The position numbers were made by a program, and so were the translations under genes. A stretch of DNA of 64,000 nucleotides from Gammaproteobacteria bacterium. GTDB taxonomy: Bacteria > Pseudomonadota > Gammaproteobacteria > JAPPPA01. The notes beneath the pieces are model-generated. The model saw only the letters and a program-made list of their open reading frames with translations. It had not been told where the DNA came from and made no database searches. The DNA is taken from positions 1-64,000 of the forward strand of contig JAUHZK010000012.1 of NCBI GenBank assembly GCA_030425645.1, read 5' to 3'. This document shows positions 27,501-35,809 of the stretch, in pieces (the first letter of the stretch is position 1; each line of letters starts with the position of its first letter).

Positions 27501-27867
27501 TTAGCGCCAACTCTTGATTCAAGTTAACAGTGCCCGACACTGACCCCGACGCAGCGATTCTGAATCGCAGGTCTCCTCGTATCACTATTGGTACCGGCCC
27601 TGCATTAAATACCTTAGTAAAAGTTACTGGATTAACTAATGACTTTTCTACTGAGATCTTCGCACCAGCAGAACCGGAAATAGTGAAGTCTTGGGTAAAA
27701 CGATAGTCGCCAGTCACAATCACATGCGCGTCTTGCAATTTGCTGTTCTTAATTTTGGCGTGAACTGATATTTCAGGCTTAAACAGCGGTGTTATTCCAT
27801 AATCAACTGTCAAACTCGACTGCAGCTTGGTCTTCACAGACCCCGGAAGATCAGGTTCGCCAGACAC
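24586..27867 (-). CDS. Large TSP3/FN3/beta-propeller protein, probably the 3' part of a frameshifted lipoprotein
   Basis: 1093 residues from a GTG at 27867. The order is: a beta-rich region (about 1-370), thrombospondin-type-3 calcium repeats (about 385-440: NDDHDRDGLSDLDEY, DTDDDGMDDAW), two fibronectin type III-like domains (about 470-560 and 575-660), and a TolB/WD40-like beta-propeller (about 690-1093). The propeller has repeated motifs such as GRKVVFTSAATNLDDSD and GKWVAFTSNATNLVAG. It has no signal peptide, which is odd for such an extracellular architecture. Its start overlaps the end of the upstream lipoprotein gene by 17 bases in another frame. A single-base frameshift would join the two into one lipoprotein of about 1,530 residues. 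The region is AT-richer than its neighbours. Function unknown. Confidence 0.7.
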   Translation of the reverse strand: MSGEPDLPGSVKTKLQSSLTVDYGITPLFKPEISVHAKIKNSKLQDAHVIVTGDYRFTQDFTISGSAGAKISVEKSLVNPVTFTKVFNAGPVPIVIRGDLRFRIAASGSVSGTVNLNQELALIFDNSEFGFRYDRDNGGFAPVRELKKEYNFSVDGEAGAEANITLKVIPDLKISFYEAASARLRMEPYARGDAEVFGQFSYLKTSEVNNSDANYYFKELSVSGGLDIFLFAGLQIFDYDVISWPDIEEIDDALNMADGAFDESLFKKFSPIERTKILGIPELNIVCDIGAVPGGDTRKIWCTGQAFDVRNPFGSQPFIKFDEWDDVAVASVEMTAGQDYELSELAPNGGFSLLPKALAEYPVRISGHSDLGHFIRQSFVIQLDASDQGGDGMPDYWQERYALTTDNDDHDRDGLSDLDEYKNGLNPINKDTDDDGMDDAWEVSQQGLNPLQNDANEDRDGNGESNLAEYQRVQEELTPPAPENLEAVQSSDAVLLTWGRVSGAGSYNLYYAFESFGSPPTLDNYVAKPGGQRLTNITDTAVFVDGFSEAKDIYFVVTASSEQRESAGSDEAVLQYQPYKATTRKGEITAAVDNGSIYLRWLNSDNPSGHYVCRIDQELSGFSACIHSDGHKYNETTTPDYYDDDVVNGKRYYYYVESRGGVQQNESFHISAIPQLGHNIELVSITPNGTQGDDASTALGVDDAGNKVLFSSRASNFVSDDTNGKPDIFVKTIDGGAIERVSVGVHGQADQHSETGGISADGRKVVFTSAATNLDDSDQNETFDIYMRDFDALPAYARAVTAGNSWSYKGKLGPSGRYVTFRSAASDLVASDNDPLTNDGDHNGLTDVFVWDNQQQRMSLVSEATTGGSADGTSREYSSVSGGKWVAFTSNATNLVAGTVVGDPAKDQSIRERHLYLRNLHTKQNTLVPLPEGFSTPTSLNVSSDGNKIVFSAAYSEEGQFPRNNAYSYDVGTGAVTAFPGEGLQFGDTGPTIDSSGRYIALHADLNVFSKADSGRYLVIALWDTHTGIVRHVSRPASGEDLPEDMGSAAFGPTGSYTPVISSNGNHIVFTSVVSNLVSGDVNGTYDVFLVKP

Positions 27868-29161
27868 TACCTACGTAAATCAGTACAACGACACTGAAGT
27901 CGTCTACGTCGGCCGGGTCACTACAAGACGAATACACATCATCTACACGCAAGCGGAATTTGGCCGCGTAGGGTTTACCCTCGTTATCTAGGTCGGCGTC
28001 ACCGGGGCTTAACGTAAAACGCTTACGAACGGAATTATTACTAGCGGCAACTTCGCGTCCAGCCGACACAAAACTAATATCTTTACTGTCTTTGTCGGGG
28101 TGCGACACCTTTTCCAAAGAAAACTCACAGATTTTTAAGCCTTTGGCATGCGTCTTGTGTTGGGTCGCTGTGAGGTTAATTTCTAATATTTCATCGGGCC
28201 CCATAACTACACTTCTAGGCGCTTCTAGTTGGTAGTAATCATCTTTATAGGTTTGCCTATCACCGGCGGTTGTGAGTGCACCCTTTTGAGACAGCGAGCC
28301 ATGCTTTTGCTTCCCAAATGGCTCGTTAGTGAGCGTTAGGCCGCTAGACCACTTTTTAGTATTTGGATGCACAGTGCCAGCAGCAGACTTGGTAGTAACA
28401 CCAGCCGGAATTGGCGTTGACTTGATCGTGGTAGAAAACTCTAACTCTTGAAACACCTGATTAAGCGAGGCGGGTTCTGTATCTACCGTATGCACCCCGT
28501 TTTCTGACGTGACCTTAGTCACTCGACGCAGGTAGCCTTCACCTTCGGCACTGACTACAACATCGCCAACTTGAGGTGTTTCATCATCATCTTCATAAGT
28601 AAGACTGCCGGAAGCGGCTTGTGGTGTATTCTGGGAACTTTGCGTATGTATTGTCTGGCTGCTATTAGGCATTAGAACGGTGCTAGGAGTTGTCGCTTCG
28701 ATCTCATTGCTAGGCACCAAGTTGCCTTTTGCATCCACACTCGCCACTTTCACAAAATACTTGCGGCCGGGCTCTAGCCCATCAACTGTAGCCGTGTCTT
28801 GCCCGCTTACTTCCATCCGCAATGTCGTGGGTCCGGGAATAAAGTCCTGCTCATTCGATAGATGAACTTGGAAAACAACGGGCTCAACCTGAATGCCAGT
28901 CAAAGAACGCGCTTGGCCGTCTGGGGCCAACCAGTCTAATGTCAGGCTGTCGCCCGATATTGAAGACACGCCAACTAATTGCGGCGCTCTCGTCTCTATT
29001 GAGCTAGCTCCCCCGCTGGACAGGTTATCGTTGTCTTCGCCGGCCACACCGTAACCAGTTTCGCCACCACAGGAGCTTGCAGCGAGCGCAAGGCAAATAA
29101 TGACAGTAATTTTAGTTACAGTTGGTAACAACAAACGGGGGAAAAACATCGGCGAATCCAA
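27851..29161 (-). CDS. FN3-domain lipoprotein, probable 5' part of the same frameshifted gene
   Basis: 436 residues with a lipoprotein-like signal (LALAASSCGGE, Cys at about 31). A fibronectin type III domain spans about residues 58-165 (GDSLTLDWLAPDG ... LEPGRKYFVKVASVDAKG). A region with GEGYLRRVTKVTSENGVHTV, typical of large surface proteins, follows, and then a beta-rich part. It ends abruptly (FSVVVLIYVGSVWRT) inside what looks like a domain, and the next frame picks up at once. Export would rely on this signal peptide. A translational-coupling arrangement is an alternative explanation to a frameshift. Confidence 0.65.
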   Translation of the reverse strand: MDSPMFFPRLLLPTVTKITVIICLALAASSCGGETGYGVAGEDNDNLSSGGASSIETRAPQLVGVSSISGDSLTLDWLAPDGQARSLTGIQVEPVVFQVHLSNEQDFIPGPTTLRMEVSGQDTATVDGLEPGRKYFVKVASVDAKGNLVPSNEIEATTPSTVLMPNSSQTIHTQSSQNTPQAASGSLTYEDDDETPQVGDVVVSAEGEGYLRRVTKVTSENGVHTVDTEPASLNQVFQELEFSTTIKSTPIPAGVTTKSAAGTVHPNTKKWSSGLTLTNEPFGKQKHGSLSQKGALTTAGDRQTYKDDYYQLEAPRSVVMGPDEILEINLTATQHKTHAKGLKICEFSLEKVSHPDKDSKDISFVSAGREVAASNNSVRKRFTLSPGDADLDNEGKPYAAKFRLRVDDVYSSCSDPADVDDFSVVVLIYVGSVWRT

Positions 29162-29263
29162 TATCCATATAAGTACTAGCCAGTCATAAAGTTGTCTTTT
29201 GACAACCTATACCAGCCATCATAGTCATAAACACGCCGGAGTTCAATCCTGACATTCAAACCC

Positions 29264-29297
29264 AATAAAAAAGCCGCTAAAAAGCGGCTTTTTTATT
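29264..29297 (-). terminator. Rho-independent terminator of grxD (bidirectional form)
   Basis: AATAAAAAAGCCGCT and AGCGGCTTTTTTATT form a perfect 15-base stem, with the GC-rich part flanked by A and T runs and a four-base loop. It lies 20 bases past the grxD stop. Confidence 0.93.
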
Positions 29298-29316
29298 GAA
29301 TGGTTGCAATTGAAGC

Positions 29317-29628
29317 CTAAGCAGCTTCATCCAACATTGGCTGTAACTGACCTTGCTCATACATCTGCGTGATGATGTCGCAGCCGCCAACCAACTCGCC
29401 GTTAATCCATAGCTGTGGATAGGTTGGCCAGTTGGCGTATTCTTTCAACTTCTCGCGCACTTCTGGGTGCTCAAGAATATTGATAAAGGCAAACTCTTTG
29501 CCGCACTCTTTCATGATGCCTGCCACTTGCGATGAGAAACCGCATTGTGGGAAGTCAGGCGTACCTTTCATAAACAACAATACTGGGTTGTCGGAAAGGG
29601 TTTGTTTGATTTGATCTAAAACGTCCAT
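29317..29628 (-). CDS. grxD: Monothiol glutaredoxin GrxD (Grx4)
   Basis: 103 residues. The CGFS active site (Cys29 in MKGTPDFPQCGFSSQ) defines monothiol glutaredoxins, which bind a [2Fe-2S] cluster with glutathione and act in cluster delivery and iron homeostasis. IPEYANWPTYPQLW-type residues (EYANWPTYPQLWINGELVGG) form the glutathione site. Single-gene unit with its own terminator; a long imperfect palindrome lies just upstream. Confidence 0.97.
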   Translation of the reverse strand: MDVLDQIKQTLSDNPVLLFMKGTPDFPQCGFSSQVAGIMKECGKEFAFINILEHPEVREKLKEYANWPTYPQLWINGELVGGCDIITQMYEQGQLQPMLDEAA

Positions 29629-29660
29629 GGTTACTCTTCAATTTAACGCCTAGCGGAGCT

Positions 29661-29765
29661 CACGAGTGCCGAGAACAAGGCAAAAGTAGTCGCAAAAAGC
29701 GGAGTGTACAACTAGTACATGAGCATTTTTGTGGCTGCTTTTAACGCAGTTAGTCGGTGCTCGTG
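29661..29765. repeat. 105-bp imperfect palindrome
   Basis: The ends CACGAG-TGCCGA (29661 on) and TCGGTGCTCGTG (to 29765) are near-complementary, and the similarity continues inward (CAAAAAGCGGA against TGAGCATTTTTG) to a centre near GTACAACTAGTAC. It fills the gap between hyuB and grxD. The layout resembles dispersed intergenic hairpin elements found in many marine gammaproteobacteria. If transcribed it would form one long stem. Confidence 0.6.
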
Positions 29766-29779
29766 TGTTTCGCTATATT

Positions 29780-31336
29780 TTAGCACGAACCGTAGCCGCC
29801 CCCACCCGGCGTTTCTACTCTCAATTTGTCACCCGCTTTAGCTTCTAGGTTGATTTTGGGCGGTAGCTCTTCCCCATTCAGGCGATTACTACCCGCCTTG
29901 GCAGAATATCCACCGGCCAAGCCCCAAGGCGCCTGTTGCCTGCGCTCGGTTAACAAGCTGACGGATGCCGGTTCCAAAAACTGCATTTCTCGCACAATGC
30001 CATCGCCGCCCTGATTCGCACCAGCACCGCCAGAGTTGCGACGCACTGCATATTCAGTCACTCGCAACGGGTAGTTATGCTCTAACACCTCAACCGGTGT
30101 ATTCAGGGTATTGGTCATATGCGTTTGGCGAGCTGACTGCCCAGCGGTAAGGGCCGAAGCACCCGCACCGCCCCCAATGGTCTCGTAATAGTCCCAAGAT
30201 TTTGAGGCGCCGTTATGAGTGCCAAGCCGCGCGCCCATCGCAACGTTGTTCATGCTGCCGTGACTTGCCGCCGCTACGCGCTCGGGAATGGCTTGCGCTA
30301 ACGCGCCTAACACCACATCAACCACACGGGTGCTGGTTTCGACATTACCCGCTGCCACTGCCGCGGGGCCCGTTGCATTTAATAAGCTGCCAACCGGTGC
30401 TGACACCTGAATGGCCTCAAAGGCGCCCGCGCAGGCCGGGGTTTCCGGCGGCAACAAACACCTAAAGACATACATAACGCCCGCTGCCGTGACAGACAAG
30501 GGGCAGTTAATATTGCCCGCGACTTGCTGATCGGTGCTGGCGAAATCAACTTCAATGCTTCCAGCCGAGACTCGAATACAACATTGCAGCCGAATCGATT
30601 CAGCGCCACAGCCGTCGTTATCCATCACATCGGAAAAGCGGTATTCACCGTCAGGAATAGCCGCAAAGCTCGACTTTGCCAGCCGCGCACCATAGTCATT
30701 TAAGGCCACTAATTTTTCGGCAAAACTGCCAGCGCAGCCCTCGACTAGGGCTTGCACACGCCTAACCCCAGTCTGGTTGGCGCTAATTTGGGCTACAAAG
30801 TCACCTTCTGACTGTTGGCGGTTACCCATTTGCTGCATCAGCGCCTGCCAGAACTCCTCATCCCGCTCACCGGCCTGTAGTAGCAAATGCGGCGAGATCA
30901 CAATACCTTCTTCTTCCAAGCGTGAAGAAACCGGCATAGAACCCGGCATTTGCGAGCCAATATCCGCATGATGCGCGCGGTTAGCGACAAAAGCCACCAA
31001 AACACCTTGAATAAACACCGGTGCAATCAAGGTAATATCGGGCAAATGGGTGCCGCCCTTAAAGGGGTCGTTGACCACCAACATATCGCCTTCTACCCAA
31101 TCAGCAGCCGCGACTAAGTCTTTCATCGCCCAGGCCATACTGCCCAAATGCACCGGAATATGAGCGGCTTGCGCGCAAAGCCGTCCCTGCGGATCAAACA
31201 CCGCACAGGAGTAATCCAAACGATCACGGATATTGGGTGAAAACGCCGAGCGCTGTAACACCGCACCCATTTCCTGACAAAGGGCGCTTAAGCGACTTGA
31301 AAACAGACTTAAAGCAATTGGATCTTGAAATGACAT
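29780..31336 (-). CDS. Hydantoinase B/oxoprolinase (HyuB) family protein, without an adjacent HyuA
   Basis: 518 residues matching the HyuB half of N-methylhydantoinase/5-oxoprolinase-type enzymes: MGAVLQRSAFSPNIRDRLDYSCAVFD, HIPVHLGSMAWAM, VNDPFKGGTHLPDI, VANRAHHADIGSQMPGSMP, and the Gly-rich C-terminus RVETPGGGGYG. These enzymes cleave cyclic amides with ATP and usually need a HyuA partner, encoded next to or fused with HyuB. No HyuA is present here, so it is either an orphan or works with a distant subunit. The substrate is unknown. It is divergent from sodB. Confidence 0.88.
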   Translation of the reverse strand: MSFQDPIALSLFSSRLSALCQEMGAVLQRSAFSPNIRDRLDYSCAVFDPQGRLCAQAAHIPVHLGSMAWAMKDLVAAADWVEGDMLVVNDPFKGGTHLPDITLIAPVFIQGVLVAFVANRAHHADIGSQMPGSMPVSSRLEEEGIVISPHLLLQAGERDEEFWQALMQQMGNRQQSEGDFVAQISANQTGVRRVQALVEGCAGSFAEKLVALNDYGARLAKSSFAAIPDGEYRFSDVMDNDGCGAESIRLQCCIRVSAGSIEVDFASTDQQVAGNINCPLSVTAAGVMYVFRCLLPPETPACAGAFEAIQVSAPVGSLLNATGPAAVAAGNVETSTRVVDVVLGALAQAIPERVAAASHGSMNNVAMGARLGTHNGASKSWDYYETIGGGAGASALTAGQSARQTHMTNTLNTPVEVLEHNYPLRVTEYAVRRNSGGAGANQGGDGIVREMQFLEPASVSLLTERRQQAPWGLAGGYSAKAGSNRLNGEELPPKINLEAKAGDKLRVETPGGGGYGSC

Positions 31337-31488
31337 ACGGCAGCAAATGCAATAAAGATAATTCGGCTAAAGCACCATTCTAGCTTGTTTTTAGGGCGCC
31401 TCTAACTTGCAAATAGCTAGGCGTTTACCTATGCTTCGCCTTCGTTTTTAGACACCGTTTTATTGGCACCTAGCTGGAGACCAAAGAC

Positions 31489-32067
31489 ATGGCGCATACG
31501 TTGCCCGAACTACCTTACGCAATCGACGCTCTTGAGCCACACATTTCTCAAGAGACCTTGGAATTCCACCACGGCAAACACCACAACACTTACGTGGTTA
31601 AGCTAAACGACGCGATTCCAGGCACCGAATTTGAAAACATGTCTCTAGAAGACACCATCAAGAACAGCTCTGGCGGTGTATTCAACAACGCAGCGCAAAT
31701 CTGGAACCACACTTTCTACTGGAACTGCCTAAGCCCGAACGGCGGCGGCGAAGCCACTGGCGCGGTTGCAGACGCAATCAACGCAGCTTTCGGTTCTTTT
31801 GACAACTTCAAAGCTGAGTTCACCAACGCTGCGCTAACCAACTTCGGCTCTGGCTGGACTTGGCTAGTGAAGAAAGCAGACGGCACCGTTGCACTAGAAA
31901 ACACCAGCAACGCTGGCTGCCCGCTAACTGGCGACAGCACCCCGCTACTAACCGTAGACGTTTGGGAACACGCTTACTACATCGATTACCGCAATGCTCG
32001 ACCAAGCTACGTTGAAGCATTCTGGAACTTGGTGAACTGGGACTTTGTAAACGCGAACTTCGCTTAA
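31489..32067 (+). CDS. sodB: Superoxide dismutase, iron type
   Basis: 192 residues, the same length and numbering as E. coli SodB. The metal ligands are His27 ([12 protein letters not shown]), a His in [11 protein letters not shown], Asp157 and His161 ([13 protein letters not shown]). The Gln preceding IWNH and the FNNAAQ context mark the Fe rather than the Mn form. It removes superoxide in the cytoplasm. Strong GGAGA ribosome binding site. Two hairpins follow: a perfect nested stem at 32077-32103 and then the T-run terminator. Confidence 0.97.
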   Translation: MAHTLPELPYAIDALEPHISQETLEFHHGKHHNTYVVKLNDAIPGTEFENMSLEDTIKNSSGGVFNNAAQIWNHTFYWNCLSPNGGGEATGAVADAINAAFGSFDNFKAEFTNAALTNFGSGWTWLVKKADGTVALENTSNAGCPLTGDSTPLLTVDVWEHAYYIDYRNARPSYVEAFWNLVNWDFVNANFA

Positions 32068-32111
32068 CAAACAACACTGCCTCACCGGCTCCGGTAGAGG
32101 CAGTTCCCAAT

Positions 32112-32146
32112 AAAGGCTGACTCTACTGAGTCAGCCTTTTTGTTTT
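32112..32146 (+). terminator. Rho-independent terminator of sodB
   Basis: AAGGCTGACTC-TACT-GAGTCAGCCTT hairpin followed by TTTGTTTTT. A second strong hairpin without a T run (CTGCCTC-ACCGG...CCGGT-A-GAGGCAG, 32077-32103) lies between it and the stop codon. Confidence 0.92.
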
Positions 32147-32161
32147 TGGGAAAACAGACTT

Positions 32162-33346
32162 ATGACGCACTTAATGAACAATTACGGTCAGCCCAGCCTG
32201 ACCCTAGAAGCCGGCCAAGGCCCGTGGGTAAAAGACACCAACGGTAAGGTCTACCTAGACGCGCTCGGCGGCATCGCCGTGTGCATTCTTGGCCACAGCC
32301 ACCCAGCGGTTGCAGAAGCCGTGGCCAAGCAAGCCCACACGCTTACCCACTGTTCCAACTTGTACGGCATTCCCGCGCAGCGAGAATTGGCCGACAAGCT
32401 TTGTGCGTTATCCGGTCTAGACAAAGCCTTCTTCTGCAACAGTGGTGCAGAAGCCAACGAAGCCGCCATTAAATTGGCGCGGCTACACGGCAACAAACAA
32501 GGCTTTACCACACCAAAAATTATTGTCATGGAAGGCGCCTTCCACGGCCGTACGCTGGCCGCACTCAGCGCCACCGGCAACCCCAAAGCCAAAGAAGGCT
32601 TTGCACCGTTAGTCGACGGTTTTATTCGCGTGCCTTACAACAACGCCGACGCCGTTAAACAAGCCTTTGCCGATAACAGCGAAGTAGCTGCCGTGCTGGT
32701 CGAACCCGTACAAGGCGAAGGCGGCGTGAATGTGCCAGACGAAGACTATCTGGTTGCGCTGCGCACCATCTGCGACGACAACAACGCTCTACTGATGCTA
32801 GACGAAGTGCAAACCGGCGTTGGCCGCACCGGTGCGTGGTTTGCCTACCAATTTGAAGACTGCCTGCCCGACGTGGTGACGCTAGCCAAAGCACTTGGCA
32901 ACGGCGTGCCGATTGGTGCTTGCATTGCCAAAGGCGAAGCTGCCGAGCTATTCCAGCCCGGCTCTCACGGCTCTACCTTCGGTGGCAACCCCTTAGCCTG
33001 CGCCGCCGCACTAGCCGTGATTAACACCATCGAAGAAAATGAATACGTTGATCGCGCCCTAGAGCTTGGCGAGCGGTTAGTGACTGGTTTTATCCAAACG
33101 CTGGGCGATAGCGCCAGTATTGGGGCCGGCATTAAAGACATTCGCGGCCACGGCCTGATGGTCGGTATTGAACTCGAGCAACCTTGCGCTGAGCTAGTTG
33201 GCCTAGCCGCCGACGCTGGCTTGCTGATTAATGTTGCCGCTGGTAATACCGTAAGACTATTGCCACCGATGATTTTGACTGATGACGAAGCTGACCAAAT
33301 TGTCGACATGGTTAGCGCTTTGATTAAACAGTTTTTGGGAGCGTAG
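32162..33346 (+). CDS. argD: Acetylornithine/succinyldiaminopimelate aminotransferase
   Basis: A 394-residue PLP-dependent class III aminotransferase. Signatures: FFCNSGAEANEAAIKLAR, EGAFHGRTLAALSATGN, LLMLDEVQTGVGRTG, and the PLP Lys in VTLAKALGNGVPIG. It makes N-acetylornithine in arginine synthesis. It is followed 4 bases later by argF and then rlmI in one operon. It starts only 16 bases after the sodB terminator, so its promoter must overlap the terminator region or lie inside sodB. No ARG box was obvious. Confidence 0.95.
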   Translation: MTHLMNNYGQPSLTLEAGQGPWVKDTNGKVYLDALGGIAVCILGHSHPAVAEAVAKQAHTLTHCSNLYGIPAQRELADKLCALSGLDKAFFCNSGAEANEAAIKLARLHGNKQGFTTPKIIVMEGAFHGRTLAALSATGNPKAKEGFAPLVDGFIRVPYNNADAVKQAFADNSEVAAVLVEPVQGEGGVNVPDEDYLVALRTICDDNNALLMLDEVQTGVGRTGAWFAYQFEDCLPDVVTLAKALGNGVPIGACIAKGEAAELFQPGSHGSTFGGNPLACAAALAVINTIEENEYVDRALELGERLVTGFIQTLGDSASIGAGIKDIRGHGLMVGIELEQPCAELVGLAADAGLLINVAAGNTVRLLPPMILTDDEADQIVDMVSALIKQFLGA

Positions 33347-33350
33347 GAAG

Positions 33351-34268
33351 ATGAAAACCCTACATATTGGCCCTCGCCACCTACTGTCGCTTAACGACCT
33401 CACCCGCGAAGAAGCCTGGGCGCTTATTCACCGTGCGGTTGAGCTAAAACAGATGGTGAAAAACGGTGAGATTTACGAGCCGTTAAAGAACAAAACCTTA
33501 GCGATGATTTTTGAAAAATCATCGACTCGTACCCGCGTGTCTTTTGAAACCGGTATGACCCAATTTGGCGGCCATGCGCTGTTTTTGTCTTCTCGCGACA
33601 CCCAGCTTGGCCGAGGCGAGCCGGTTCGCGACACCGCCAAAGTGCTGTCACGCATGGTCGACGGCATTATGGTGCGTAACGACTCACAAGAGCAGTTAGA
33701 AGAACTCGCCAAACATTCCAAAGTGCCCGTAATTAACGCGCTAACGGATATGTACCACCCCTGTCAGCTACTTGCCGACATGCAAACTTGGCTAGAAGTT
33801 AAAGGCGATTTCAGCGGTAAAACCGCTGCTTGGGTCGGCGATGGAAATAACGTCTGTCACTCGTTTATTAACGCCGCTAAATTGTTTGGCTTCAACTTAC
33901 GTGTTGCCACCCCAACCGGCTACGAGCCTGACGCAGGCATTGTTGCCGCCGCAGGCGATGCAGTTTCGCTCACCACTGATCCCAAAGCAGCCGTTGCTGG
34001 CGCCGACCTTGTTGTGACCGATACTTGGATCAGCATGGGCCAAGACGAAGAGAAACAGCAACGCATTGATGACTTTGCCGGCTTCCAAGTCGACAGCGAC
34101 ATGATGGCCTTAGCGGACGACGAGGCGATTTTCCTACACTGCCTACCCGCTTATCGCGGTTACGAAGTCAGCGAAGACGTGATCGACGGCCCGCAGTCTT
34201 ATGTGTGGAAAGAAGCTGAAAACCGCCTACACGCGCAGAAGGCATTAATGGAAATGTTGATGGCCTAA
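33351..34268 (+). CDS. argF: Ornithine carbamoyltransferase
   Basis: 305 residues. Carbamoyl-phosphate binding loop SSTRTRVSFE (from Ser57), HPCQLLADMQT in the middle, and the ornithine/phosphate loop FLHCLPAYRGYEV (about 261-273). It converts ornithine and carbamoyl phosphate to citrulline, the substrate of ArgG encoded upstream on the other strand. It is coupled to argD (4-base gap) and overlaps the next gene by one base (TAATG). Confidence 0.97.
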   Translation: MKTLHIGPRHLLSLNDLTREEAWALIHRAVELKQMVKNGEIYEPLKNKTLAMIFEKSSTRTRVSFETGMTQFGGHALFLSSRDTQLGRGEPVRDTAKVLSRMVDGIMVRNDSQEQLEELAKHSKVPVINALTDMYHPCQLLADMQTWLEVKGDFSGKTAAWVGDGNNVCHSFINAAKLFGFNLRVATPTGYEPDAGIVAAAGDAVSLTTDPKAAVAGADLVVTDTWISMGQDEEKQQRIDDFAGFQVDSDMMALADDEAIFLHCLPAYRGYEVSEDVIDGPQSYVWKEAENRLHAQKALMEMLMA

Positions 34269-35446
34269 TGCAAAATTTGTATCTAAAGAAACGCGAAGAG
34301 CGCCGTATTAAAGCTGGCCACCTATGGGTATTCAGCAACGAAATTGATACCGCCCGCAGCCCTATCAAAGGCCTAGAGCCGGGCAGCCTTTGCGCTGTAC
34401 TTGCCAGTAGCGGCGAGCATTTAGGTATGGGTTATGTAAACCCAGCGTCGCTGATTAGCGTGCGCCTACTAGAAACTGGCCGCTTTACCTCACGCGACCC
34501 AGCCGAGATTATCCAGCAACGTATTGCTGACGCGTTGGCTTGGCGTGAAGCCAGTTTTGATGCGCCCTACTACCGCTTGATTCACGGTGAAGGTGATTTT
34601 CTTCCCGGCCTAGTGGTAGACCGCTTTGGTGACTATCTCGTTGCGCAAATCGGCACCGCAGGTATGGAAGTATTACGCGACGACGTGCTTGCCGCGCTAG
34701 AAGCCGTAGTTGACCCCAAAGGCGTGTTATTCCGTAACGATGCCCGTGGCCGTGAACTCGAAGGCTTAGCCATTGACGAGCCAGAACTCTACGGCGAATG
34801 GCCAGAAGCGCTAGACGTTTTTGAGGGCGACTGCCATTTCCAAATGCCCGCCGACGGCGGCCAAAAAACCGGCTGGTTTTACGACCAACGCCCTAACCGC
34901 GAAGCCTTCCTGCGTTGGGTTGAAGGCAAACGTGTACTAGACGTATTTAGTTACGTTGGCGGCTGGGGCGTGCAAGCCGCTAAAGCCGGTGCCTCTAACG
35001 TTACTTGCGTAGACGGCTCCAAAATCGTCTGCGAACAAATCACACATAACGCCGAACTGAACGGCGTTGGCATTGATGTGATTCAAAACGACGCCTTCAA
35101 AGCCCTAAGCGAACTCAAAGCCACTGGCCGCAAATTTGAAGTGATTGTGGTTGATCCACCGGCACTGATTCAGAAGAAAAAAGACCAACGCCAAGGTATT
35201 CAGGCTTACCAGCGCCTTAACGAATTGGCGCTTAGCTGCTTAACCTCAAACGGTGTTTTAGTATCGGCATCCTGCTCACACCACCTACCCGCGAACGAAC
35301 TCCACTCACTAGTACGCCGCGCCGCCAATAAACGCGGTCGCCAGCTTAGCATTGTGGCTAAGGGTGGTGCCGGATTAGATCACCCTGTTCACCCAGCAAT
35401 TCCTGAAACGGAATATTTGAAAGCGGTTTTTTCTAAAGTGATCTAG
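34268..35446 (+). CDS. rlmI: 23S rRNA (cytosine-C5)-methyltransferase RlmI
   Basis: 392 residues: an N-terminal PUA domain (YLKKREERRIKAGHLWVFSNEI) and a Rossmann SAM-dependent methyltransferase domain (VLDVFSYVGGWGVQAAKAGA, VIVVDPPALIQ, VSASCSHHLP). The catalytic Cys of the family is in SASCS. RlmI methylates C1962 of 23S rRNA. Its start overlaps the argF stop. No clear terminator follows before the convergent small genes. Confidence 0.92.
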   Translation: MQNLYLKKREERRIKAGHLWVFSNEIDTARSPIKGLEPGSLCAVLASSGEHLGMGYVNPASLISVRLLETGRFTSRDPAEIIQQRIADALAWREASFDAPYYRLIHGEGDFLPGLVVDRFGDYLVAQIGTAGMEVLRDDVLAALEAVVDPKGVLFRNDARGRELEGLAIDEPELYGEWPEALDVFEGDCHFQMPADGGQKTGWFYDQRPNREAFLRWVEGKRVLDVFSYVGGWGVQAAKAGASNVTCVDGSKIVCEQITHNAELNGVGIDVIQNDAFKALSELKATGRKFEVIVVDPPALIQKKKDQRQGIQAYQRLNELALSCLTSNGVLVSASCSHHLPANELHSLVRRAANKRGRQLSIVAKGGAGLDHPVHPAIPETEYLKAVFSKVI

Positions 35447-35541
35447 GTTCTTTCTTGAAACTTGAGCACCATGGTGAAGGCCAATCACAAAAATTGTCAT
35501 GAGACGGTTTCGCTAGGATGGCGCTTTCAAATTATTTGGCA

Positions 35542-35751
35542 CTAATCTAGAAAACCCAAATAGCTCCCTACTGACGCCGCTGCTTCCACGAACTTTTTTG
35601 CCGCTTCCCGCTCCATGACCAAAGCCTTACCGTCAACCTTAAGATAAATACTGTCATCTTCATAAAACGAGGAGCGACCAAATTCTATATTCATTGACTC
35701 CTCCCCACCTTGACACTGTACGGTTTCTTCAAAAAACACTGTCGTCGCCAT
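35542..35751 (-). CDS. Hypothetical small protein
   Basis: 69 residues, acidic, no signal peptide. Beta-strand-rich centre (MNIEFGRSSFYEDDSIYLKVDG) and a C-terminal helix ending in SYLGFLD. A clear AGGA ribosome binding site precedes the ATG, and the amino-acid composition is that of a folded protein, so I regard it as real. No family recognised. It lies downstream of the clpB operon on the same strand, 58 bases after the 260-residue unknown. Confidence 0.6.
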   Translation of the reverse strand: MATTVFFEETVQCQGGEESMNIEFGRSSFYEDDSIYLKVDGKALVMEREAAKKFVEAAASVGSYLGFLD

Positions 35752-35809
35752 AGTACATTTCCTTTTTTGCCGACCAATTAGAAACTCTATATAACTGATC
35801 TCTAACTAT

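Noticed and set aside
31340-31370. Possible Fur box between hyuB and sodB
   Set aside because: AATAAAGATAATTC matches the consensus too weakly and is not palindromic enough to call.
32077-32103. Second terminator for sodB
   Set aside because: The nested hairpin is strong but has no T run; the true terminator follows it, so it is only noted with that feature.
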